Assembly: GCA_002353825.1 (NCBI GenBank)
Contig: DEKJ01000057.1
Location: 124,001-188,000 of the forward strand
DNA: 64,000 nucleotides
Source: Prevotella sp. UBA2725
GTDB lineage: Bacteria > Bacteroidota > Bacteroidia > Bacteroidales > Bacteroidaceae
Direction: 5' to 3'
Each line of letters starts with the position of its first letter. Positions within the stretch are counted from its first letter, which is position 1. Below the pieces are notes generated by a model. The model ran no database searches and was not told the DNA's origin. It saw only the letters and a list, made by a program, of their open reading frames with translations. Positions 42,755 to 50,330 of this stretch are shown in pieces. Made by a program: the position numbers and the translations under genes.

Positions 42755-43306
42755 TTAATCAAACAAATCGGCTTCAGCAAAGCTCTTGCCTTTCAAATCT
42801 TTAGGACTTGTAAGTACGTCCTTCGGATCAATAGGCCATTTAATACCAACGGTCTCATCGTTCCATCGAATGCTTGCCTCATGCTGAGGAGCATAAATAT
42901 TATCTACTTTGTAAGTAAAGATAGCTTCAGGACTCAGCACTAAGAAACCATGGGCAAAACCACGGGGGATAAACAACTGGCGTTTGTTGTCCTCAGAGAG
43001 CTCTACGGCTACATGCTTTCCAAACGTGGGTGAAGACTTACGAAGGTCTACTGCTACATCCAAGACCTTTCCTTTGATGACACGCACAAGCTTCGCCTGA
43101 GAATACTCTCCCTTCTGGTAATGCAGACCACGGAGAACGCCATAAGAAGATTTAGACTCGTTGTCCTGGATGAATTCCACGTGATGTCCGATATGAGCAT
43201 CGAAATCGGCCTGTTTCCATACCTCAAAAAAGTATCCGCGTGCATCATCGAACACCTTCGGGGTAATCGTCCATACCCCTTTGATCTCAGTCTCTTCGTA
43301 TTCCAT
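42755..43306 (-). CDS. rfbC: dTDP-4-dehydrorhamnose 3,5-epimerase
   Basis: Third step of dTDP-L-rhamnose synthesis for surface polysaccharide. The 183 residues from ATG 43306 match the family; longer in-frame openings upstream cross the promoter and lack homologous sequence. RmlC motifs: FDDARGYFFEVWKQADFD, FIQDNESKSSYGVLRGLHYQ (catalytic His), VLDVAVDLRKSSPTFGKH and IPRGFAHGFLVLS. The other rml genes are not here. First gene of the run rfbC / lipoprotein / small secreted protein / L,D-transpeptidase / ECF sigma. Confidence 0.95.
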   Translation of the reverse strand: MEYEETEIKGVWTITPKVFDDARGYFFEVWKQADFDAHIGHHVEFIQDNESKSSYGVLRGLHYQKGEYSQAKLVRVIKGKVLDVAVDLRKSSPTFGKHVAVELSEDNKRQLFIPRGFAHGFLVLSPEAIFTYKVDNIYAPQHEASIRWNDETVGIKWPIDPKDVLTSPKDLKGKSFAEADLFD

Positions 43307-43343
43307 TTTTAGATAAAATTTTCCAATTATCTTAGTTATGGCA

Positions 43344-43374
43344 CAAAGATAGCAAACAATTTTGTAACAACCAA
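43344..43374 (-). promoter_or_regulatory. Promoter of the rfbC run
   Basis: Minus-strand TATCTTTG (plus CAAAGATA, 43344-43351) with TTG (plus CAA, 43372-43374) 20 bases upstream; 38 bases before the rfbC ATG. Confidence 0.7.
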
Positions 43375-43420
43375 CTTTCAAGCCTAATATTTTCCTTTTT
43401 ACTAAAAATAGAAAGATTTT

Positions 43421-43452
43421 TTTGGATGTTTTGGGGCTTTTCTCTAATTTTG
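43421..43452 (+). promoter_or_regulatory. Promoter of the HU-CCDC81/SPOR gene
   Basis: TTTG (43421-43424), 20-base spacer, TAATTTTG (43445-43452). The predicted transcription start falls within a few bases of the GTG start codon at 43458, so the mRNA may be leaderless. Confidence 0.75.
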
Positions 43453-43457
43453 CATCA

Positions 43458-44498
43458 GTGAATGATATTAGCAGACATATCGAGATACTCCTTCTGAGCA
43501 ACGACTGCGTGATTGTGCCGGGCTTTGGTGGCTTCATGGCGCATTATGTTGATGCACGGAAAGACGAGCGGGATGGCAGTTTCCTTCCGCCCATGCGAAG
43601 CATTGGCTTTAACCCGAAGGTCACGCTCAACGACTCGCTCCTCGCACAATCGTATGTCGAAGCTTATGATATCAGTTATCCCGAGGCCACAAAGCGCTTG
43701 GAACAGGAAGTTGAAGAACTGAAGCAGCGCCTCGCTGCTAATGGCTCTTATGAATTCAACGGCATTGGTACAGTGACCATCAATGAAGATGGCAACTATG
43801 AGTTCACCCCCTGTGAAGCAGGCCTTCTTACCCCTTCTCTTTACGGACTGGACAGTTTCCGCCTCAAGAAACTGGAAGAGTTGAGATCTCTTAATTTGAA
43901 AGGTAAAGAAGCACAACAAATTCATCAGACAGAACTGATATCTTCTAACAAAGACACTGACGAACAAACAGAAGCAGATCAGGAAGAACATCACAACGCT
44001 CGCATCATTGCGATATGGCGTAATGTAGCAGTAGCATGTATTGCGGCCATTGTGTTCATCCTCATTCCTTCACCGCTTGTCAACAACGCACAGTTAGCGG
44101 GGAACCATATCGACTATCGCTTGCTCAACAAGGTCATGCCGCAGGAGATGACTACTGCACAGCCGAAAATCACAAAGGCTAAGACTGCTTCTATTGCTAA
44201 AGATGAGCAGACTGATACCCAGACAACTAAAGACGAACTTTCAACAAAGGCTTCAACAGAAGTTGCACCGCAAGGGAAGTACTCAATTGTGGTAGCGAGC
44301 CATGTCACAAAGGCTAATGCCAAAGCATATACAGAGGATTTAACGAACCGCGGCTTCAAGGATGTCTATGTTCATCAGGGAGCTCATGTAAAGGTTCTGA
44401 TGGGTCACTATCTCACTCGTGAAGATGCAATGAAAGCATTAAATAGTCTCAACAATAAAGACGAGTTCTCCGGTGCGTGGGTCATTGATTTGCCCTGA
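43458..44498 (+). CDS. HU-CCDC81 and SPOR domain protein
   Basis: A 346-residue protein starting at GTG 43458 (VNDISRHIEILLLSNDCVIV). Upstream in-frame starts lie inside the promoter, and this GTG aligns with the usual family N-terminus. Two HU-CCDC81-type DNA-binding-like domains occupy about 1-135 (NDCVIVPGFGGFMAHYVDAR; VSFNPKVT-like FNPKVTLNDSLLAQSY). A transmembrane helix follows (about 192-212, IWRNVAVACIAAIVFILIPS), then a linker rich in Thr/Lys and a C-terminal SPOR domain (about 268-345, YSIVVASHVTKANAKAY). SPOR binds denuded peptidoglycan at division septa, so the protein may link the envelope to cytoplasmic HU-like domains; the family's role is not established. Confidence 0.9.
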   Translation: MNDISRHIEILLLSNDCVIVPGFGGFMAHYVDARKDERDGSFLPPMRSIGFNPKVTLNDSLLAQSYVEAYDISYPEATKRLEQEVEELKQRLAANGSYEFNGIGTVTINEDGNYEFTPCEAGLLTPSLYGLDSFRLKKLEELRSLNLKGKEAQQIHQTELISSNKDTDEQTEADQEEHHNARIIAIWRNVAVACIAAIVFILIPSPLVNNAQLAGNHIDYRLLNKVMPQEMTTAQPKITKAKTASIAKDEQTDTQTTKDELSTKASTEVAPQGKYSIVVASHVTKANAKAYTEDLTNRGFKDVYVHQGAHVKVLMGHYLTREDAMKALNSLNNKDEFSGAWVIDLP

Positions 44499-44551
44499 TC
44501 GGAGGAGTTCTCATGTGCTTCTGATTTATCTTTACCCTTAACTTATTACTT

Positions 44552-45088
44552 ATGAAACGTGTACGTTGTCCTAAATGTGATGAGTATATCACATTTGATG
44601 AAACAAAATATACAAATTCTTCCACACTTATTTTCACATGTCCTTACTGTGGCAAGCAGTTTGGCATTCGCTTAGGCACTTCCAAGGTTCGCCCACGTCA
44701 GGACGATGAGAACCCGGAAGAGGAAGCCAAAGCCAACGACAAAGGTTGTGGGAGCATCACAGTAATAGAGAACGACTACTGCTATAAGCAGGTTATCCCT
44801 CTGCAAATGGGCGATAACACAATCGGCCGGTATATGAAAGGCAACGACATCACTACTCCCATTGAGACCGGAGACCTTACGATGGATCTGCTTCATTGTG
44901 TCATCAACGTATCTCGTAACAAACGGGGCGAACTGAAGTATGTCTTGCGTGACGGGCCTTCCAACCATGGTACGTTCCTTAATGGAGAGCGTATCAATCC
45001 TAAAGAAAAACGCATCATAGAGAATGGAGCTGTGTTCAATATCGGGGTCACGACGGTCATCTTGAACACCGAAGAAGAGGAGGATTAA
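44552..45088 (+). CDS. FHA-domain protein with N-terminal zinc ribbon
   Basis: A 178-residue cytoplasmic protein. Residues 5-40 form a MJ0042-like zinc ribbon (CPKC at 8-11, CPYC at about 33-36). A forkhead-associated domain covers about 75-170 (NTIGRYMKGNDIT, HCVINVSRNKRGELKYVLRD, NHGTFLNGERI), which binds phosphothreonine peptides. No kinase is in the window. It lies 3 bases upstream of the HMA-AraC gene, implying joint translation. Confidence 0.85.
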   Translation: MKRVRCPKCDEYITFDETKYTNSSTLIFTCPYCGKQFGIRLGTSKVRPRQDDENPEEEAKANDKGCGSITVIENDYCYKQVIPLQMGDNTIGRYMKGNDITTPIETGDLTMDLLHCVINVSRNKRGELKYVLRDGPSNHGTFLNGERINPKEKRIIENGAVFNIGVTTVILNTEEEED

Positions 45089-45091
45089 GAT

Positions 45092-45673
45092 ATGGCGACA
45101 ACAGAAGAGAAGACGAAAGTCTATATTAAGAACATGGTCTGCGACCGCTGTATCATGGCGGTTCACAAGACCATTGAAGATATGGGACTGAAGCCAGTCG
45201 AAGTAAAGTTAGGGAGCGCAACCATCGAAGGGACGATCAATGAAGATCAACGACAAGAACTTCGAGAGAAGCTGCAGGCCATTGGCTTTGAACTTCTTGA
45301 TGATCAGCGTCAGCGCACGATAGAACAGATCCGCACGGCCATCATCGAGCTGGTTCAATACAATAATAACAACACCCCTATCAACCTCTCTGCATATCTT
45401 AGCAAGAAACTTGGACAAGATTATTCTTCCCTCTCTAAGCTCTTTTCTGAATATGCCTCGAAGACCATCGAGCGTTATTATATGGAGATGCGCATAGAGC
45501 GCGTGAAGGAGCTCCTGACCTATGGCGAGCTCACATTATCCCAGATAGCGCTGAAACTCAATTACTCCAGCACCGCTTATCTCTCCAGTCAGTTCAAATC
45601 TGTCACGGGAATGACCCCGAGCCAGTTCAAGAAAATGCAGGGAGATAAGAGGAGGAAGTTGGATGAAATTTAA
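45092..45673 (+). CDS. AraC-family regulator with N-terminal HMA-like metal-binding domain
   Basis: A 193-residue protein. Residues 8-75 resemble a heavy-metal-associated domain with the CxxC motif in NMVCDRCIMAV (Cys17, Cys20). Residues 95-190 are a full AraC HTH pair (LSAYLSKKLGQDYSSLSKLF; LTLSQIALKLNYSSTAYLSS, FKSVTGMTPSQFKK). Such fusions occur in Bacteroidetes and suggest metal-responsive control, but no copper or metal transporter gene is adjacent. Stands 3 bases after the FHA gene. Confidence 0.88.
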   Translation: MATTEEKTKVYIKNMVCDRCIMAVHKTIEDMGLKPVEVKLGSATIEGTINEDQRQELREKLQAIGFELLDDQRQRTIEQIRTAIIELVQYNNNNTPINLSAYLSKKLGQDYSSLSKLFSEYASKTIERYYMEMRIERVKELLTYGELTLSQIALKLNYSSTAYLSSQFKSVTGMTPSQFKKMQGDKRRKLDEI

Positions 45674-45690
45674 AGCACTTCACCCATCAC

Positions 45691-46179
45691 CTAAGCTTCT
45701 GGCTTCATGTCTTCATCCACGAAGGAGAAAGGAAGAAGATCTTTAATGGATTTGAAGCGATAGATTTTGCTCGTACCCGTGAGCAGGATCTCTACCGATT
45801 GATGGTAACGCGACTCCATCTGCAGGATCACTTGTCGACAAGAGCCACAAGGCGACACGGGAGTTGAACGCAAGCCGTTGGCATCAGCAGCTGCAATAGC
45901 CAGGATCATGATCGGTTGCTCGGGGTAGTTAGCCTGAGCCGCGAATACCGCCGTACGTTCAGCGCAGAGGCCTGAGGGGAAAGCAGCATTCTCTTGGTTA
46001 GCGCCAATCACTATCTTCCCGTTTTTCAGCAGCACCGCAGCTCCCACACGAAACTTACTATAAGGCGAATAAGAGTTCTTCGTAGCCTCTCGCGCCTTTT
46101 CTACAAGACGCTGCTCATCCTCCGACAGTTCCTCAAACGAGCAGGAGTCGTAATCACTCTTTAATTGTAACTTGATCAT
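45691..46179 (-). CDS. cdd: Cytidine deaminase
   Basis: Deaminates cytidine and deoxycytidine in pyrimidine salvage. The 162-residue homotetrameric-type enzyme has the zinc/catalytic motif CAERTAVFAA and the PCGSCRQVI motif, as well as SKFRVGAAVL near the N-terminus. The start overlaps the upstream beta-helix gene stop by 4 bases (ATGA). Last gene of the HAD / beta-helix lipoprotein / cdd run. Confidence 0.95.
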   Translation of the reverse strand: MIKLQLKSDYDSCSFEELSEDEQRLVEKAREATKNSYSPYSKFRVGAAVLLKNGKIVIGANQENAAFPSGLCAERTAVFAAQANYPEQPIMILAIAAADANGLRSTPVSPCGSCRQVILQMESRYHQSVEILLTGTSKIYRFKSIKDLLPFSFVDEDMKPEA

Positions 46180-47609
46180 TTCTTTTCGGTTTTATCGTAT
46201 TCATAGGCTCCGATATCCGGCTTATCATCACGCTTCATGCCATCGTGGTCGTCAGCAGGAGACGTTGCTGGATCAGCCTCGTCAATGGCTGCCGACTTAT
46301 CACGAAGATGAAAGTCGTATATCAGATTGTCAGTATCCATCTTTTTGAAGTGTTTCTCTCCCATCGTCGTCGTGTCCTTGAGGTTCTCGAACGCGACATT
46401 GGTAAAGTGCAGACTATCTGCCGTCATCACTTTAGGTGTACGCAACATGCAGTGATCAAAGAGCCAGTCAGCCGTTGAGTCTTTTTTTGAAATAGACACT
46501 ACATCATCCGCATAACCCGTTATCAACGAGTTTGTTACTCGAAGTAACTTCGAGTTTTTGTCAAGCACAGCATTCAATGCTGCACCTCGTTGTCCATCGA
46601 AGGGATAGAACTGAGCGATCGTACAACTGTTGACAGATGCATTGCCACCAAAAATGCTCAAACAATTACCGAGCGTATTCGATATCTGAGAGTTCGTAAC
46701 TGTGATATTCACGTCCGTCGCGCTTAAGCCTACACCCTGACAGTTGTGGATCGTTGAATGGCTCAGGACAAGTTTCGACTGATTGACATCTGCAGAATCA
46801 GCCACAATACCATCAAACGCACTGTGGAGATCCGTATGCAAGAGTTCATTTCCATAAGAAGAAGGATAAAGTCTCACACCCTGCCACTGTCCCGGTGTGC
46901 GGTCATAAGGCAAGTAATCGAACATTCGGTCGATGCGATCACCCCGCAGTACCACATTCTCAGCAGCCGTTCCTTCGCAACGCAAGCGGCCATAGACATC
47001 GACCCCTGCATCATTGTGAAAATAGAGCGTGGTTCCTGCAGCAACTGTCAAAACCGCATTGCTGTCTACTTTCAGCCCTTTATAGATGACAACCGGAGTA
47101 GTACTGCTGATCGTCGTATCTCGCTTGATCTCCAAGCCTTTGATAAGCTGAGCGTTCCATGCCCACGCATTAAGGTTCACCTTCTGCTCTACGCCACTCT
47201 CTAACGTGAAGATGAGGTTGTCCTCATCCTTCTGAGGCGTCGCTTGGGAGGCAGTAGGCAATGTGGCTTCCACAAAGACCTGTACACTGTCTTTATTCCG
47301 GATCTCAATCTCAGACGTCTGATAGTTGTTGCCTGCTCCAAGATAGATGCCGTCGATATTCACACGGAAGCCCGAACTGCTGCCTTTCTCTTGGCGCACA
47401 GTACAACGCAGTCCATCCCCTGACCGGTTATAGACCCACATAGCGTTGTGCGCCGACGGCACATTGCAGAAGATCGTGTCGAGCGCAAGCGTGTCGGTAG
47501 AGAAAGAGAGCCGATAGGATGAAGACGTCGTGAAACTGTCATCATCCGCACATGCTCCCAGACAAGCTACTGCAAGCGTACAAAATATAAGGTTCTTTAT
47601 CGTTTTCAT
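46176..47609 (-). CDS. Right-handed beta-helix lipoprotein
   Basis: A 477-residue lipoprotein (lipobox LGAC with Cys20, followed by acidic ADDD, which in Bacteroidetes favours surface export). After an Ig-like region (about 30-155) come parallel beta-helix coils with repeated short V/I/L ladders (VVIYKGLKVDSNAVLTVAAG, LVLSHSTIHNCQGVGLSATD, ITVTNSQISN). No catalytic residues can be assigned; such proteins are often annotated as hypothetical in Bacteroidales. Overlaps cdd by 4 bases and lies 7 bases after the HAD gene. Confidence 0.8.
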   Translation of the reverse strand: MKTIKNLIFCTLAVACLGACADDDSFTTSSSYRLSFSTDTLALDTIFCNVPSAHNAMWVYNRSGDGLRCTVRQEKGSSSGFRVNIDGIYLGAGNNYQTSEIEIRNKDSVQVFVEATLPTASQATPQKDEDNLIFTLESGVEQKVNLNAWAWNAQLIKGLEIKRDTTISSTTPVVIYKGLKVDSNAVLTVAAGTTLYFHNDAGVDVYGRLRCEGTAAENVVLRGDRIDRMFDYLPYDRTPGQWQGVRLYPSSYGNELLHTDLHSAFDGIVADSADVNQSKLVLSHSTIHNCQGVGLSATDVNITVTNSQISNTLGNCLSIFGGNASVNSCTIAQFYPFDGQRGAALNAVLDKNSKLLRVTNSLITGYADDVVSISKKDSTADWLFDHCMLRTPKVMTADSLHFTNVAFENLKDTTTMGEKHFKKMDTDNLIYDFHLRDKSAAIDEADPATSPADDHDGMKRDDKPDIGAYEYDKTEKK

Positions 47610-47616
47610 GTATGAA

Positions 47617-48276
47617 TCAAACGAACAAACCTACCACTTTATTGTATTGTTCGCGCGCATTAACGTTATCCGACAGATAATTGTCTATTACGATATCCGC
47701 ATACTGCGCCACCACTTCTTCGGAGTTCGTTGTAGCCAGTCCCACACACATCATCTTTGCAGCCTTCACTGCTTTGAGTCCATTAATGCTATCCTCGAAG
47801 CCAACGCATTCATCAGACTGGAAACCAAATCGTTGTGCAGCCTTCAAATAGCAGTCGGGATCAGGCTTACTCTTATCGAAGTCCTCACTCGTGAGGATGG
47901 CATCGAAGAGGCTCTTGAAATCAGGATGCGCACGATAGACATTCTCCATCTTCGCGATATTACTGCTCGTCACTACAGCGGTCTTGATGTCATTAGCTCT
48001 CAACTTATCGATGAACGCACGGAAGCCAGGGATAAAGGCATAATCCATAGAGCGCTCGAAGTCATCAAGCCCCTTGGTGATTGTCTGTTGCTTCTCTGTC
48101 TCGCCTTTGAAATAACGATCATAGATCTGCACAAGTGTGGAGCCTTTGATCTTCTCAGCAAAGTCAGGCTGCTCGGGGAAGTATTGTCTTCCTACACTCC
48201 CCCAAAACTTCGTATATTGACTCTCGGTGTCTACCACGACCCCGTCCAAATCAAACAATGCTGCTTTATATGCCAT
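47617..48276 (-). CDS. HAD-superfamily sugar-phosphatase / beta-phosphoglucomutase-like
   Basis: A 219-residue HAD protein with motif I FDLDGVVVDTE (Asp9, Asp11), motif II VTSSN, motif III KPDPDCYLKAAQRFG and motif IV VGFEDSINGLKAVKAAKM. This set fits the beta-phosphoglucomutase/sugar-phosphatase branch; the substrate is not assigned. First gene of the run with the beta-helix lipoprotein and cdd; promoter at 48315-48322. Confidence 0.9.
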   Translation of the reverse strand: MAYKAALFDLDGVVVDTESQYTKFWGSVGRQYFPEQPDFAEKIKGSTLVQIYDRYFKGETEKQQTITKGLDDFERSMDYAFIPGFRAFIDKLRANDIKTAVVTSSNIAKMENVYRAHPDFKSLFDAILTSEDFDKSKPDPDCYLKAAQRFGFQSDECVGFEDSINGLKAVKAAKMMCVGLATTNSEEVVAQYADIVIDNYLSDNVNAREQYNKVVGLFV

Positions 48277-48314
48277 TTTTATTCCTTTTCGTATATTAAT
48301 TCAACTATTCACTG

Positions 48315-48322
48315 CAAAGTTA
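48315..48322 (-). promoter_or_regulatory. -7 element of the HAD/beta-helix/cdd run
   Basis: Plus CAAAGTTA = minus TAACTTTG, 38 bases before the ATG at 48276. Confidence 0.6.
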
Positions 48323-48336
48323 CGATAAAAAATCAG

Positions 48337-48344
48337 TAACTTTG
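48337..48344 (+). promoter_or_regulatory. -7 element of rsmG
   Basis: TAACTTTG matches TAnnTTTG, 17 bases before the rsmG ATG at 48362. Divergent and only 14 bases from the -7 element of the HAD run, so the two promoters overlap. Confidence 0.6.
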
Positions 48345-48361
48345 CATGGAAAAGGACAAAC

Positions 48362-48985
48362 ATGGATTTGATAACAAAATATTTTCCAAAGCTCAGCGAA
48401 ACGCAGCAGAAACAGATTGATGCGCTCGATGCACTCTACCGCGACTGGAACGCGAAGATCAACGTCATCTCACGGAAAGACATCGACAATCTCTATCTCC
48501 ATCATGTGCTCCACTCGTTAGCCATTGCCAACGCTATCCATTTCAAGCCTGGCACGCGCATCCTCGACTTTGGATGCGGAGGAGGCTTCCCTGGTATTCC
48601 GCTTGCCATTCTTTTCCCCGACTGCTCTTTCCGACTTATTGATGGAACGGGAAAGAAAATCACGGTAGCCACAGAAGTAGCGAAAGCCATCGGCTTAAAG
48701 AATGTAGAAGCAATACACCGCCGTGGCGAGGAAGAGAAAGATAAGTTCGATTTTGTTGTCTCACGCGCCGTCATGCCGCTCCCCGACATGGTAAAGATCG
48801 TGCGGAAGAACATCTCCAAAGAGCAGCACAACGCCCTGCCCAACGGCATCATTACGCTCAAAGGCGGGAACCTCGATGAGGAACTGAAGCCGTTCCATAA
48901 GATCGTACAGGTCACACCTGTCTCCGACTTTTTCACCGAAGAATGGTTCCAGGAGAAGAATGTTGTATATCTCCCGGTGTATTAA
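48362..48985 (+). CDS. rsmG: 16S rRNA (guanine527-N7)-methyltransferase
   Basis: Methylates G527 of 16S rRNA. The 207 residues match RsmG, with HHVLHSLAIA, the SAM-binding DFGCGGGFPGIPLAILFP and the FVVSRAVMPLPDM block. Probably the first gene of a plus-strand run with MBL, ruvC, the ModF-like gene and the 5'-nucleotidase gene. Confidence 0.96.
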   Translation: MDLITKYFPKLSETQQKQIDALDALYRDWNAKINVISRKDIDNLYLHHVLHSLAIANAIHFKPGTRILDFGCGGGFPGIPLAILFPDCSFRLIDGTGKKITVATEVAKAIGLKNVEAIHRRGEEEKDKFDFVVSRAVMPLPDMVKIVRKNISKEQHNALPNGIITLKGGNLDEELKPFHKIVQVTPVSDFFTEEWFQEKNVVYLPVY

Positions 48986-49044
48986 CCCATGAGCATCGTT
49001 CGAGAAATATCAATAGTGAAGCATTAATTCAAGATAATATTATC

Positions 49045-49695
49045 ATGCTGAATATTCAAAGATTTATCTGCAACCCCATTCGAGAGAACACATACGTGGT
49101 AAGCGATGAGACAAAAGAGTGTGTCATCGTTGATTGCGGCGCTCTTTACGAGCCTGAGAAAGAGGCTATTAAAGAATATATTGAAACTAACGGTTTAAAG
49201 CCGAAGCACCTTATTGTCACCCACGGACATGTGGATCATAACCTCGGTGATAAGTTTGTTTTCGACAACTGGGGGCTGCGCCCGGAGATAAGCACCTCCG
49301 ATGAGCCCATGCTCAAGACCTTACCCGAGCAAGCCAAGAGCATTTGCGGTGTTGACAATCTCACAGCTGATGACTTCACCTATGCAGGGAAGTGCTTGGA
49401 TGGAAGCGACACCATCACCTTCGGTAGTCATACATTCACAATCCTTGAGACTCCCGGTCATTCGCAGGGCGGCCTGACATTCTATTGTGAGGCTGAGAAG
49501 GTGGCGTTCACAGGCGACACGCTGTTCCAAGGCTCCATAGGACGCACCGATCTCGATGGCGGCTCGATGTTTATGATTATCCAGAGTCTCCGCATGCTCT
49601 CTCAGCTCCCCGACGATGTAAAGGTTTATCCGGGACACGGACCTGAGACAACCATCGGTGCCGAGGTAGCAGGCAATCCATATCTCGATAGATAA
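49045..49695 (+). CDS. Metallo-beta-lactamase-fold hydrolase (glyoxalase II-like)
   Basis: A 216-residue MBL-fold enzyme. ATG 49045 (MLNIQRFICNPIRENTYVV) is chosen over in-frame codons overlapping rsmG because it begins the conserved domain. Metal ligands are in THGHVDHNLG (HxHxDH), ETPGHSQGG, FTGDTLFQGSIGRTD and YPGHGPETT. This layout is that of glyoxalase II/persulfide-dioxygenase-like small hydrolases; the substrate is not assigned. 59 bases after rsmG and 11 bases before ruvC. Confidence 0.88.
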   Translation: MLNIQRFICNPIRENTYVVSDETKECVIVDCGALYEPEKEAIKEYIETNGLKPKHLIVTHGHVDHNLGDKFVFDNWGLRPEISTSDEPMLKTLPEQAKSICGVDNLTADDFTYAGKCLDGSDTITFGSHTFTILETPGHSQGGLTFYCEAEKVAFTGDTLFQGSIGRTDLDGGSMFMIIQSLRMLSQLPDDVKVYPGHGPETTIGAEVAGNPYLDR

Positions 49696-49706
49696 TCACA
49701 ACAATC

Positions 49707-50321
49707 GTGAAGAGAACAAACGGCGAAAAGATCATCTTAGGCATTGACCCAGGCACGAACGTCATGGGTTACGGTGTGCTGCGTGTCAATGGAAACAAGG
49801 CGGGACTCATCGCCATGGGTGTAATCGACATGCGCAAGGAGCGCGATCCCTATCTGCGCTTGGGCAAGATCTTTGAGCGGGTGACGGGTATCATCGATGA
49901 GTATCTTCCCGATGAAATGGCCATTGAGGCACCTTTCTTCGGAAAGAACGTGCAGTCGATGCTCAAGCTTGGCCGTGCACAAGGTGTCGCCATCGCTGCA
50001 GCTATCCACCACTCCGTCCCTATCCACGAGTATGCGCCATTGAAGATCAAGATGGCTATCACGGGAGAAGGTCAGGCTTCCAAAGAGCAGGTCGCAGGCA
50101 TGCTCCAACGACTGCTCAACATCAAGAAGGAGGACATGCCGAAGTTCATGGATGCTACCGATGCCCTCGGTGCAGCCTATTGTCATTTTCTTCAACTCTC
50201 TACTCCTGAGACAGGCGCCAAGCACTATGGCTCGTGGAAAGACTTTGTCAACAAGAACAAAGACCGTCTTGCTTCAAAAGATGCACTGAACGAGATAAAT
50301 AGTAATAAACAAATAGTATAA
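49707..50321 (+). CDS. ruvC: Holliday junction resolvase RuvC
   Basis: Cuts Holliday junctions made by RuvAB during recombination. The 204 residues begin at GTG 49707, the only start that keeps the conserved LGIDPGTNVMGYGVL (catalytic Asp14). Further acidic residues are in MAIEAPFFGKNVQS and FMDATDALGAAYCH. It has an extra C-terminal tail of about 20 residues beyond the usual end. 11 bases after the MBL gene and 9 bases before the ModF-like gene. Confidence 0.96.
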   Translation: MKRTNGEKIILGIDPGTNVMGYGVLRVNGNKAGLIAMGVIDMRKERDPYLRLGKIFERVTGIIDEYLPDEMAIEAPFFGKNVQSMLKLGRAQGVAIAAAIHHSVPIHEYAPLKIKMAITGEGQASKEQVAGMLQRLLNIKKEDMPKFMDATDALGAAYCHFLQLSTPETGAKHYGSWKDFVNKNKDRLASKDALNEINSNKQIV

Positions 50322-50330
50322 GAGAAGATT

